From NCBI RefSeq assembly GCF_004209755.1, contig NZ_CP035913.1:310001-374000 (forward strand): a stretch of DNA of 64,000 bases. Direction: 5' to 3'. Numbering within the stretch: position 1 is the stretch's first letter; each line of letters opens with the position of its first letter. This document shows, piece after piece, positions 25,669 to 35,380 of the stretch. The DNA comes from Pseudoduganella lutea (GTDB lineage Bacteria > Pseudomonadota > Gammaproteobacteria > Burkholderiales > Burkholderiaceae_D). Made by a program: the position numbers and the translations under genes. The notes beneath the pieces are model-generated. The model was not told where the DNA came from. It did not search any database and was given only the letters and a program-made list of their open reading frames with translations.

Positions 25669-26579
25669 TCATGAATCGACGGTGGCGCCCTGCTCCAGCA
25701 GCCAGGCGCGGAAGCGCCGCACACTGTGCCGCCAGGCCCCCGGTCTTCCGGTTCCAGCAGGTAGAACATGCCGTTCGTCCGCAGCGCCGTGTCGACCGGG
25801 CGCACCAGCGCGCCCGTCTCGATGTGCCGGTCCACCAGGTTGGCCCACGCCAGCGCGATGCCCTGGCCGGCGACGGCCGACTGGATCAGCATCGCGTAAT
25901 TGTTGATGTTGATGCGCCGGCGCGGCTCGACCGGCGCCAGGCCCACGCGGCGATACCATTCGGGCCAGCCGATCCAGCCGCTTTGCGGATCTTCCAGCCA
26001 CAGCCAGGTGCCGTCGTGCAGCTGCCCGGGCCCCGCCAGGCCGGGGTGCTTTGCCAGGTACGCGGGACTGCAGACCGGGAAGATCTCCTCGGCGAACAGC
26101 GGTGTCGCGCGGATGCCTTCGGGCGGCCGGCCGGAGAAGAACACGGCCAGGTCGCAGTCGAGGCGACTGAAATCCCTGGCCTGGTCGTTGGCGATGATGC
26201 GCAGTTCGATCTCTTCATGCTCCCGCTGGAATTGCGCCACGCGCGGCAACAGCCACATGGACGCCAGCGCGGTGCTGGTGAACACCGTGACCTGCTGCGC
26301 GCCTTTCCAGTGGCGCACCTCGCCGGTGGCGCGCGCCAGTTGCGTCAGCGCGTCGTGGACGGAACGGTAATACTCCTCGCCCTTGCAGCTGAGGACGATG
26401 CGGCGGGTGGTGCGCTCGAACAGCGGGGTGCCGAGGTAGTCTTCCAGCAGCCGCACCTGGCGGCTGATCGCCCCCTGCGTGACGTTCAGCTCCGCGGCCG
26501 CAACGGTAAAGCTGAGGTGGCGGGCGGCCGCCTCGAACGCCACCAGGCTGTTCAGGGGTGGCATCGGGTCGATCTTCAT
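25669..26579 (-). pseudogene. LysR-family regulator (GcvA-like), frameshifted near the C-terminus
   Basis: The frame from 26579 (MKIDPMPPLNSLVAFEAAARHLSFTVAAAELNVTQGAISRQVRLLEDYLG) is a normal LysR regulator through about residue 279 (...FYLLEPEDRG). It then loses the family ending. Adding one C to the C5 run at 25737-25741 (G on the coding strand) restores ...RGAWRHSVRRFRAWLLEQGATVDS and a stop at 25669-25671, giving 303 residues. As it stands, translation would continue far into the oxygenase gene in another frame. The DNA-binding domain and most of the sensor domain are intact. It heads the amine operon on the same strand, 110 bp before the Rieske gene. Confidence 0.85.
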
Positions 26580-26719
26580 GATGTCGCGTGTCTCGGTATG
26601 GTTGTTTTTTTTAAGATACCACGCGCCATCAGGCGGCAAAGGATGTGCAGCGCATCACGCCCCCACCGCGGAACGCACCGTGTCGCTGCCGGCGTCCGTA
26701 TGCCCCGCCACGCCACGGC

Positions 26720-26735
26720 GTCCAAACTCTTGGAC
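26720..26735. promoter_or_regulatory. Candidate DctD upstream activator site
   Basis: Perfect inverted repeat GTCCAA-ACTC-TTGGAC, centred about 108 bp before the sigma-54 promoter; an isolated GTCCAA half-site follows at 26752-26757. Position and symmetry fit an enhancer for the sigma-54 activator encoded at 31217-32572. Confidence 0.55.
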
Positions 26736-26829
26736 ACGGCCGCGAAATCCCGTCCAATTCTTCATACGCCACGCCCTCTTGCCTGGAAAATATTCCAATA
26801 AAGACAAGCACTTAGCCCTGCCAACCGGA

Positions 26830-26846
26830 TTGGCACAGCGCTTGCT
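26830..26846 (+). promoter_or_regulatory. Sigma-54 (RpoN) promoter of dctA
   Basis: TTGGCACAGCGCTTGCT matches the -24/-12 consensus (TGGCAC-N5-TTGC) with both GG and GC dinucleotides at the right spacing. It lies 53 bp before the dctA start, and the operon carries its own sigma-54-dependent activator. Confidence 0.88.
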
Positions 26847-26899
26847 ATCTACGAGCCACCCGCGGTGGCCTGCCGCGGTTTCTAAAAACGGAGACTGCA

Positions 26900-28198
26900 A
26901 TGCAGAAAAAGCGCCCTCTTACCCTTTACATCCTGATCGCGATGCTGCTCGGTATCGCTGTCGGCTATGCCTGTCACACCGCCATTCCCGACAAGGCGAT
27001 GACTACCCAAATCTCGGGTCACATTTCGCTGGTGACGGACATCTTCCTCCGCCTGATCAAGATGATCATCGCGCTGCTGGTGTTCTCCACGCTGACCGTC
27101 GGCATCGCCAACCTGGCGGACGGCAAGGCCGCCGGCCGCATCGGCGCCAAGGCCTTCGGCTGGTTCCTGATGGCTTCGCTCGTGTCCCTGGCGCTGGGCA
27201 TGGTGCTGTCGAACCTGATGCAGCTCGGCACGAACCTCGGCTTGCCGCTGCCCGCCGCCGATGCCAGTACCGGCCTGAAAACCGCCGCCTTCACGCTGAA
27301 GGACTTCATCACGCACGTGGTGCCCAAGTCGCCGATCGAGGCGATGGCCAACAACGAGATCCTGCAGGTCCTGGTGTTCTCGATCTTCTTCGGCTCCGCG
27401 CTGGGCGCGCTCGGTGAATCCGGCAAGCGGCTGCTCGGCGTGGTGGACGAGCTGGCGCAGGTGATGCTGCGCATTACCGGCTCGATCATGAACATGGCGC
27501 CGCTGGCCGTGTTTGCCGCCATGGCGTCGGTCGTCACCACCAATGGCCTGGGCATCCTGGCCACGTTCGCCAAGTTCATGGGCGGCTTCTACCTGGGCCT
27601 GCTGTGCCTGTGGCTGCTGCTGATCGGCGCGGGCTTCCTGGCGCTGGGACCGCGCGTGTTCCGCCTCGTCGGCCTGATCCGCGAACCGTTCCTGCTGGCC
27701 TTCTCCACCGCCAGCTCGGAAGCCGCGTATCCGAAGCTGCTGGTTGCGCTGGACAAGTTCGGCGTGCAGCGCCGCATCTCCAGCTTCGTGCTGCCGATGG
27801 GCTATTCCTTCAACCTGGACGGCTCGATGATGTACTGCACGTTCGCCGTGCTGTTCATCGCCCAGGCCTACGGCATCGACCTGTCGATGGGCACGCAGAT
27901 CACCATGCTGCTGCTGCTGATGCTGACCTCGAAGGGCATGGCCGGCGTGCCGCGCGCATCGCTCGTGGTCATCGCCGCCACGCTCACGCAGTTCAACATT
28001 CCCGAGGCCGGCCTGCTCCTGCTGATGGGCGTCGACCAGTTCCTCGACATGGGCCGCTCGGCCACGAATGCCGTCGGCAACGCCGTGGCCACCGCCGTGG
28101 TGGCCAAGTGGGAAGGCGCGCTGGAAGACCCGGCGCAGGAAGGGAAGGAACAACGCGAAGAACAGCGCGACCCATCCCGCGGCATCCAGGCCGCCTGA
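26900..28198 (+). CDS. dctA: C4-dicarboxylate:cation symporter
   Basis: Inner-membrane importer of the DAACS family for succinate, fumarate, malate or similar acids, 432 residues. It has a predicted eight-helix plus re-entrant-loop architecture with the signatures LAFSTASSEAAYPKLL (serine-rich hairpin), GYSFNLDGSMMYCTFAVLF (helix 7) and DMGRSATNAVGNAVAT (helix 8). GGAG precedes the ATG by six bases. It is the first gene of dctA-porin-dctB-dctD. Orotate or aromatic dicarboxylates cannot be excluded as substrates. The charged C-terminal tail after residue 415 is probably cytoplasmic. Confidence 0.9.
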   Translation: MQKKRPLTLYILIAMLLGIAVGYACHTAIPDKAMTTQISGHISLVTDIFLRLIKMIIALLVFSTLTVGIANLADGKAAGRIGAKAFGWFLMASLVSLALGMVLSNLMQLGTNLGLPLPAADASTGLKTAAFTLKDFITHVVPKSPIEAMANNEILQVLVFSIFFGSALGALGESGKRLLGVVDELAQVMLRITGSIMNMAPLAVFAAMASVVTTNGLGILATFAKFMGGFYLGLLCLWLLLIGAGFLALGPRVFRLVGLIREPFLLAFSTASSEAAYPKLLVALDKFGVQRRISSFVLPMGYSFNLDGSMMYCTFAVLFIAQAYGIDLSMGTQITMLLLLMLTSKGMAGVPRASLVVIAATLTQFNIPEAGLLLLMGVDQFLDMGRSATNAVGNAVATAVVAKWEGALEDPAQEGKEQREEQRDPSRGIQAA

Positions 28199-28237
28199 AC
28201 CACGCATACCCGATCACATAACAACAGGGGAGACCCC

Positions 28238-29236
28238 ATGAAACAAGCAGTAACCGCCGCGCTGGCACTGGCCTGCGCGGCCGCCCACGTACCAGCCCAC
28301 GCCCAATCCCAGGTCAAAGTGTACGGTGTCGTCGACGCCGGCCTCGTGAAGGAATCCGGCACGCCCGATGGCAGCAGCATGGGCCTGGGCGGCGGCGTGG
28401 CCTCCGGCTCCCGGGTGGGCTTCAAGGGCACGGAAGACCTGGGCGGCGGCCTGTCCGCCAACTTCGTGGTCGAAAGCGGCTTCAACCTCGACACCGGCAC
28501 GTCCGGCCAGGGCGGCGTGCTGTTCGGCCGCCAGGCCTGGGTGGGCCTGTCCGGCGCGTTCGGCAGCGTGAGCGCCGGCCGCCAGCTGTCGCCCTACTAC
28601 AAGGCGCTGCGCGACGTGGCCGATCCGTTCTGCGACGGCCTGGCCGGGCAGGCGATGAACATCATCTCGGGCTTCCGCCGCATGGACAATTCGGTGGTGT
28701 ACGCCACGCCGAAGGTGGCCGGCTGGTCGGCGGACATGGCATATGGCGCCGGCGAGGTGGCGGGCGACGCCACCCGCAAGCGCGTGATCAGCGCCTCGCT
28801 GAGCTATGCGCCCGGCCCGCTGGCCGTGGTGCTGGCCCACCACCGCCGCGAGGATGCGCTGCTGCCGGACCATGCAAAGAACACGCTGCTGGCGGCGCGC
28901 TACACGCTGGGCGCCATCACCGCGCATGCCGCTTACGTGCGCGCCCGCGCCGTGGGCGGCGCCGGCAGCCGCGATGCCCTGCTCGGCATGACGTGGACGG
29001 CGGGCCCGCACCGCGTGCTGCTCTCCGCCGTCCGGCACGACGACGGCACGGCCGCGCGGCGCGATGCGCGCCAGTTCGGCGTGGGCTACCTGTATGCGCT
29101 GTCGCGCCGCACCGACGTGTACACGGCCTATGGTCATATCGACAACGACAATGGCGCCGCGTTCAAGGTGGGCAATGCCACCGACGACGGCCGCGGCAAC
29201 GCGGCCTTCAACCTCGGTTTCCGGCACACGTTCTGA
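28238..29236 (+). CDS. Gram-negative general porin (Burkholderia type)
   Basis: Trimeric outer-membrane diffusion channel of the Porin_4 family, 332 residues, with signal peptide MKQAVTAALALACAAAHVPAHAQ. The first strand reads SQVKVYGVVDAGL, followed by SRVGFKGTEDLGGGLSANFVVESGFNLDTG and FGRQAWVGLSGAFGSVSAGRQ, all standard for betaproteobacterial porins; the last strand NLGFRHTF ends in Phe. It lies between dctA and dctB (39 and 35 bp gaps), so it is probably expressed from the same sigma-54 promoter to admit dicarboxylates. Confidence 0.93.
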   Translation: MKQAVTAALALACAAAHVPAHAQSQVKVYGVVDAGLVKESGTPDGSSMGLGGGVASGSRVGFKGTEDLGGGLSANFVVESGFNLDTGTSGQGGVLFGRQAWVGLSGAFGSVSAGRQLSPYYKALRDVADPFCDGLAGQAMNIISGFRRMDNSVVYATPKVAGWSADMAYGAGEVAGDATRKRVISASLSYAPGPLAVVLAHHRREDALLPDHAKNTLLAARYTLGAITAHAAYVRARAVGGAGSRDALLGMTWTAGPHRVLLSAVRHDDGTAARRDARQFGVGYLYALSRRTDVYTAYGHIDNDNGAAFKVGNATDDGRGNAAFNLGFRHTF

Positions 29237-29271
29237 AGGACGGGGGCGCCGGTTTTGCTATAGTGGCCGCG

Positions 29272-31188
29272 ATGCCAGCCCCGTTCGACCCCATCGCCAG
29301 TCCGGCCAGCCAGGCGCCCGCCTCGCGGCCGTCCGCGCCCCGTCCGCGGCGGCGTCGCCTTGCGCGCCTGGCCTGGTGCGCGGCGCTGGCGGGCGGGGTA
29401 GCGCTGGCGTATGCCGCCTACTGGTGGACCGAGGAAGTGAACACCGAAAAGCTGCGCGCCGCCGGCGCCCAGCGCCTCGAAGTGTATGCGGCCAGCCTGG
29501 AAAACCTGCTCGACAAATACGATTTCCTGCCGCACATGCTGGAGCTGGACAAGGACGTGCTGGCCTTGCTGGAACATCCGGCCGATGGCGCGCGCCGCCA
29601 GGAAGTGAACGACTACCTGGAGCGGCTGAGCCGGCAGGCCGGCTCCCGCATCATCTATATCGTCGACCTGAAGGGCCGCACGCTGGCGGCCAGCAACTGG
29701 CGCCAGAAAGGCAGCTTCGTGGGCGACGACATCGGCTTCAGGCCCTACCTGCAAAACGCGTTGCGCGGCCGCCCGAGCGGCTTCTACGGCGTGGGCACCA
29801 CCAGCGGCGAGCCTGGATACTTTTATGCGCGCGGCGTGCACCGCGCCGGGCGCATGCTGGGCGTGGCCGTCGTGAAGGTCAACATCGAAGAGCAGGAACG
29901 CGGCTGGGTACAGGGCGCGGACAAGGTGATGCTGGCCGATGCGAACGGCGTGCTGTTCCTGTCGTCGGCACCCGATTGGAAATACCGCACGCTGCGCCCC
30001 CTCTCCGCCGGCGTGCGCGCCCACCTGGAACAGACGCGCCAGTACCACCACCTTCCCCTGCCGCCGTTGCGCATCGCCCAGGACGAGCCGCGCGGCGACG
30101 GCACGCGCGTGGTGGCCATCGGCAGCCCCGATGGTGCCACAGCCGGTGCTGCAAACGCGCCGCGCCTGCTGATGCAGACACGCTCGCTGGCGCCGCGCCA
30201 GTGGACGTTCATCCACCTGTCCGACCTGAGCCAGGTGCGCGCCAGCGCCCGCGCGGCCGCGCTGTTCGCCTGCGTGGCATATGGCTTCCTGCTGCTGCTC
30301 TTCCTGTACGTGCGGCAGCGCCTGAAGGCCAAGGCGCAACTGCAGGATGCCAACAACAACCTGGAACTCATGGTGGCCGAGCGCACGTCGCGGCTGGCGC
30401 ACACCACGCAAAGCCTCATGGACGAGATGGCGGTGCGGCGCCAGGCCGAGCAGCAGCTGCATCGCACGCAGAACGAGCTGTACCAGGCCGGCAAGATGGC
30501 CGTGCTGGGGCAGATGTCGGCCAGTATCACGCATGAACTGAACCAGCCGCTGACGGCATTGCGCACGATGGCCGACAATGCCGTGCTGCTGTTCGAGCGG
30601 GGCCGCATGGACGAGGCCCGGCAGAACCTGGCGAAGATCTCGCAGATCGTGGCGCGCATGGGCGGCATCACGGGCAAGCTGAAGAGCTTTGCGCGCAAGT
30701 CCAGCGCCGACCTGGCGCCCGCTTCCATGCACACCGCGATCTCGAACGCGCTGGTGCTGGTGGAGCGCCGCCTGGAGCTGGACAAGGTGGCGTTCACGCT
30801 CGACATCCCGCCGGCCGACATCTACGCCCTGTGCGACAGCAACCGCCTGGAACAGGTGCTGCTGAACCTGATGAGCAACGCGCTCGACGCGCTCGGCACG
30901 CTGGAGCGCGGTGCGCCCCGCGCACTGGCCGTGAGCGTGGCGCGAACGCCCGAAGCGGTGCTGATCCGCGTTGCCGACAATGGCCCCGGCCTGTCCGACG
31001 AAGCGCGCGGCCACCTGTTCGAGCCGTTCTACACCACCAAGCCACAGGGCGAAGGCCTGGGACTCGGCCTCGCGATCTCGGAACAGATCATCCGCGACTT
31101 CGGCGGCAGCCTGCGCGCCGAGCCGGCCGACACCGGTGCATGCTTCGTCATCGAACTCAAACCCGCATCGGTCAAACACGATGGATGA
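29272..31188 (+). CDS. dctB: Sensor histidine kinase for C4-dicarboxylates
   Basis: 638-residue membrane kinase. Transmembrane helix 1 is at about 31-47, a periplasmic Cache-type sensor at about 50-315 (SRIIYIVDLKGRTLAASNW, GTTSGEPGYFYARGV), helix 2 at about 325-345 and a coiled coil at about 355-405. The kinase core has phosphoacceptor His421 in ITHELNQPLTALR, N-box NLMSNALDA, and G boxes DNGPGLS and GEGLGLGLAI. It has no ribosome-binding sequence before the ATG, and a TATAGT lies 11 bp upstream. It partners DctD; both lie downstream of dctA. Confidence 0.9.
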   Translation: MPAPFDPIASPASQAPASRPSAPRPRRRRLARLAWCAALAGGVALAYAAYWWTEEVNTEKLRAAGAQRLEVYAASLENLLDKYDFLPHMLELDKDVLALLEHPADGARRQEVNDYLERLSRQAGSRIIYIVDLKGRTLAASNWRQKGSFVGDDIGFRPYLQNALRGRPSGFYGVGTTSGEPGYFYARGVHRAGRMLGVAVVKVNIEEQERGWVQGADKVMLADANGVLFLSSAPDWKYRTLRPLSAGVRAHLEQTRQYHHLPLPPLRIAQDEPRGDGTRVVAIGSPDGATAGAANAPRLLMQTRSLAPRQWTFIHLSDLSQVRASARAAALFACVAYGFLLLLFLYVRQRLKAKAQLQDANNNLELMVAERTSRLAHTTQSLMDEMAVRRQAEQQLHRTQNELYQAGKMAVLGQMSASITHELNQPLTALRTMADNAVLLFERGRMDEARQNLAKISQIVARMGGITGKLKSFARKSSADLAPASMHTAISNALVLVERRLELDKVAFTLDIPPADIYALCDSNRLEQVLLNLMSNALDALGTLERGAPRALAVSVARTPEAVLIRVADNGPGLSDEARGHLFEPFYTTKPQGEGLGLGLAISEQIIRDFGGSLRAEPADTGACFVIELKPASVKHDG

Positions 31189-31216
31189 GATAAAAAACAA
31201 TACGATGGAGACGACG

Positions 31217-32572
<1,356 letters not shown>

Positions 32573-32770
32573 GCCGGAACGATTCGTTCATCCAGAATGC
32601 TTCGCTGATGACAGGCCGCGTATGGTGATCTGCCGTCCCGTGCAGGGCCGCCTTCGCCCCCCTGCAGACTCCAGGTATTAGCGGACGCGATTCCCGTAGC
32701 TCATGCTTGCCATGGCATCCGGCGCATCGCATCCGCCCTGTTCGATCCAGCTGTTCGTTGCTGTTGGTGC

Positions 32771-33331
32771 TTATGCCTGCTTGCGGCGACGGGCCACGAA
32801 GCCGAGGAGCGCCAGCCCGCCAACCATCATCGCGTAGGTCGATGGTTCAGGTACCGGCGCGGCGATGGTGTCGAAAGCACGGAAGTTGCTGATGCCGCGC
32901 GGCAGGTTGTTGATCTGGAAAACGGTGTTGGCAGCCAGCGGCGTATCCCAGTGGAACAGCAGCTCGCCGCGGCCGTAATGGATGGCCAGGTAGCTGGTCG
33001 CCTTGGTGAGCGTGAAGGAATTGCTCGATTGCGAATCGTTCTGCCCCACGAGAACCAGCGAACCGACACCCGTGCCTGGCAAGTTGAATTGCGTCTCGAT
33101 GATGTTTTCGATGTTCGCGGCATTTTGCGGCGTGATGTTGGCACCGTCATAGACCCATACCTGATCGGCAGCAACAGGGCCGTATGTCACCTGCGAGGAG
33201 CCGACCGTGAAGCCCGACGTGGCGGGCGACTGGATGTCGATCCACACGGCACTCGGTGGTGCTGCGTGAGCTGCTGGTGCGATGGCGGCAGCCATCAGTG
33301 CGAGTGCAGCGATATGGGTAGTTTTGTTCAC
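32771..33331 (-). CDS. PEP-CTERM sorting-domain protein
   Basis: Exported protein of 186 residues. Signal peptide MNKTTHIAALALMAAAIAPAAHAA (start codon GTG, with AGGA six bases before it), a mature beta-rich region of about 135 residues without recognised domain, then the PEP-CTERM module VPEPSTYAMMVGGLALLGFVARRRKQA: PEP motif, membrane segment and basic tail. It is expected to be cut by an exosortase (EpsH/XrtA) encoded elsewhere. The 198-bp gap to dctD (32573-32770), where the two genes converge, shows nothing I can name. Confidence 0.9.
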   Translation of the reverse strand: MNKTTHIAALALMAAAIAPAAHAAPPSAVWIDIQSPATSGFTVGSSQVTYGPVAADQVWVYDGANITPQNAANIENIIETQFNLPGTGVGSLVLVGQNDSQSSNSFTLTKATSYLAIHYGRGELLFHWDTPLAANTVFQINNLPRGISNFRAFDTIAAPVPEPSTYAMMVGGLALLGFVARRRKQA

Positions 33332-33451
33332 GTTTTTTCCTGGAGTTATTGATTACAACCTGACATCAGGCGGGCAAGTTACCACGGATTTACAATGTTT
33401 GCAGATTCGCAATCATTGCTGAGGCCGACTTCGGCATGGCAAGCCGCATTA

Positions 33452-33503
33452 GTGAAGCGTTGACTTCACCATCCGATCGTCTTAAACTGAAGTCTCAACT
33501 TCA
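33452..33503. promoter_or_regulatory. Two ArsR-type operators before the AHSA1-arsR operon
   Basis: GTGAAG-N6-CTTCAC at 33452-33469 and TGAAGT-N4-ACTTCA at 33488-33503 are both perfect dyads with the same half-site (TGAAG/CTTCA), centres 35 bp apart. The second ends just before the ribosome-binding site GGAGG (33509-33513). They probably bind the ArsR protein encoded at 34006-34353. Confidence 0.68.
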
Positions 33504-33519
33504 CTATCGGAGGCGGATC

Positions 33520-33996
33520 ATGGTTCAGGCAGCGCAGTTCGACACTTTTACGCTGGAGCGCACCTTCGCCGCCCCGCTGGCGCGCGTGTTCCGGGCATTC
33601 AGCGAGCCGCGCGAGAAGAAGCGCTGGTTTACCGAAGGGGCCCAGCATGAGATCGAGCAGTACGACATGGCATTCGAGGTCGGCGGCCGCGAACTGGCGC
33701 GCTACCGCTTCAAGCCCGGCATGCCCTTCGCGGGCGTGGCGCTGGAATCGGATGGCTACTTCCTTGACATCGTTCCGCAACAGCGCATCGTCGCCGCCGC
33801 CACGATGGCGATGGACGGACGGCGCTTTTCCGCTTCCCTGCACACCTTTGAGTTCTTCAGCGAAGGAGCCGACTCGACACGCCTGGTCTTTACCCATCAG
33901 GCGATGTATGGCGACGGTGCGGACGGCCCGGAACTGCGGCGAGCGGGCTGGCAGCAGCTGCTGGGCCAGTTACATGCTGCCCTCGCGATCAAGTAA
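33520..33996 (+). CDS. SRPBCC/AHSA1-family protein
   Basis: 158-residue START-like fold protein beginning TFTLERTFAAPLARVFRAFSEPREKKRWF, the usual AHSA1 entry, with a C-terminal helix GWQQLLGQLHAALAIK. Proteins of this type bind small hydrophobic ligands; the exact role is unknown. The start at 33520 follows GGAGG. It lies 9 bp before the ArsR gene, and two dyad operators precede it, so the pair is probably an autoregulated operon like other AHSA1-ArsR pairs. Confidence 0.88.
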   Translation: MVQAAQFDTFTLERTFAAPLARVFRAFSEPREKKRWFTEGAQHEIEQYDMAFEVGGRELARYRFKPGMPFAGVALESDGYFLDIVPQQRIVAAATMAMDGRRFSASLHTFEFFSEGADSTRLVFTHQAMYGDGADGPELRRAGWQQLLGQLHAALAIK

Positions 33997-34005
33997 AGGG
34001 CCGGA

Positions 34006-34353
34006 ATGAATCAGGCACAGGCACTGCAGACAGACGCGGCGGACCAGGTTTTCGCCGCGCTGGGCGACGCCACCCGCCGCGCGATCGTCAGGCTGGTTGC
34101 GCAGGGACCGCAATCGGTCAGCGCCCTGGCCGCCGCGCTGGATGTCACGCTGACCGCCATCTCGCAGCATCTGCGCATCCTGCAAACCTGCGGCCTGCTG
34201 CGGACGCGCAAGGTCGGCCGCGTCCGGATGTGCGAGCTCGACGGCCAGGGACTCGACGTCCTTGCCCATTGGGTGGCGGCCAACCGCCGGATGTGGGAGC
34301 AGCGTTTCGATGCGCTGGATGCGCTGCTGCAGGAGGACGCGCCGGGGAAATGA
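34006..34353 (+). CDS. ArsR-family regulator (SdpR-like)
   Basis: 115-residue winged-helix repressor: DQVFAALGDATRRAIVRLVAQGPQSVSALAAALDVTLTAISQHLRILQTCGLLRTRKVGRVRMCELDGQGL. The metal-binding cysteine pair of classical ArsR/SmtB (ELCVCDL) is replaced by SVSALAAAL, so metal sensing is unlikely. The conserved C-terminal W..RFDALDALL helix is typical of the branch paired with AHSA1 proteins. It probably binds the TGAAG/CTTCA dyads upstream of its operon. Confidence 0.88.
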   Translation: MNQAQALQTDAADQVFAALGDATRRAIVRLVAQGPQSVSALAAALDVTLTAISQHLRILQTCGLLRTRKVGRVRMCELDGQGLDVLAHWVAANRRMWEQRFDALDALLQEDAPGK

Positions 34354-34425
34354 CGCGATGGCTCGCCGGGCGGAGAAGCGGTGCGCAGCGCGGCGAGGAC
34401 CCCGCCCAGTCGTGCCCGCAATGGC

Positions 34426-35277
34426 TCACCGCCGCAATTCCGCCATGATCCGCTCGGCCAGGAAGTCGCATGGCGGCCGCTTCGACTTGGCGCTGCGCGC
34501 CAGGATCACTTCCAGCGCGTCGATCTCCGGCAAGCCCTGCCCCTGGCCGAGCAGCGTGAAATGCCGGGGCACCGCGCACTGGGCCAGGGGCGCCACGGCG
34601 AGACCCGCCTCGACCATGCTGAGCAAACCCATCAGGCTGGGACTCTCGAACGACGTGCGGTAGCCGATCCTGGCGCGCTCCAGGCTGCGGATGGCGTTTT
34701 CACGCGCCACGCTGCCGGGCAGGAAGACGGCGATCGGCAGCGGCCGTTCGCGCCAGATGGCTTCCGCGCCGGGCGCCGCGGCCCACACCATCGGCTCGAA
34801 GCGCACGAACTCGCCCGACAGCCCTTTCACGCGCGTGGCGCAGACCAGGTCGACGGAGCCATCCTTCACCATCGGCGCCAGCGCCACGCTGGGCAGCCCG
34901 ACCACCTGGATCTCGACTTTCGGGTAGGTGGCGGAAAACTTCTTGAGGATTGACGGGAACAGCGACGACGCATAGTCGTCCGGCACGCCGATGACGACGC
35001 GGCCCGTGATGTCGGGGCGCACCACGGCCGCCCACGCCTCGTCGCGCAGCGCCAGCATGCGCCGCGCATAGGTCAGCAGCACTTCGCCATCCTGCGTGGG
35101 CGTGACGCTGCGCGGCCGGCGCACGAACAGCGGCTTGCCCAGCGCCGCCTCGAGCGTCTTGATCTGCATGCTCACGGCCGATTGCGAACGGTGCACGACT
35201 TCGGCCGCGCGGCTGATATTGCCGGTATCGGCCACGGCGACGATCATCGCCAAGACATCGAGGTCCAGTGCTTTCAT
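34426..35277 (-). CDS. LysR-family transcriptional regulator
   Basis: 283-residue regulator: helix-turn-helix at about residues 3-62 (DVLAMIVAVADTGNISRAAEVVHRSQSAVSMQIKTLEAALGKPLFVRR) and substrate-binding domain from about 90 (GRVVIGVPDDYASSLFPSILKKFSATYPKVEIQVVG). It is divergent from the alpha/beta hydrolase gene across 103 bp that is locally AT-rich, the classic arrangement of a LysR gene with its target. Inducer unknown. Confidence 0.9.
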   Translation of the reverse strand: MKALDLDVLAMIVAVADTGNISRAAEVVHRSQSAVSMQIKTLEAALGKPLFVRRPRSVTPTQDGEVLLTYARRMLALRDEAWAAVVRPDITGRVVIGVPDDYASSLFPSILKKFSATYPKVEIQVVGLPSVALAPMVKDGSVDLVCATRVKGLSGEFVRFEPMVWAAAPGAEAIWRERPLPIAVFLPGSVARENAIRSLERARIGYRTSFESPSLMGLLSMVEAGLAVAPLAQCAVPRHFTLLGQGQGLPEIDALEVILARSAKSKRPPCDFLAERIMAELRR

Positions 35278-35380
35278 TGAATCCTATGCATCAGTATCAG
35301 AAAATCTTATGGTTACCTTCAATATTATGCGATTTTCTTGGAGAAGTGCGTGATGCATAGTGTCGGAAAGGAGCCCACCG

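Noticed and set aside
25200..26639. Continuous reverse-strand frame of 479 codons covering the LysR gene and part of the Rieske gene.
   Set aside because: After about residue 280 it is out-of-frame translation; a one-base change restores a normal LysR end, so I treat it as a frameshifted gene and not as a fusion.
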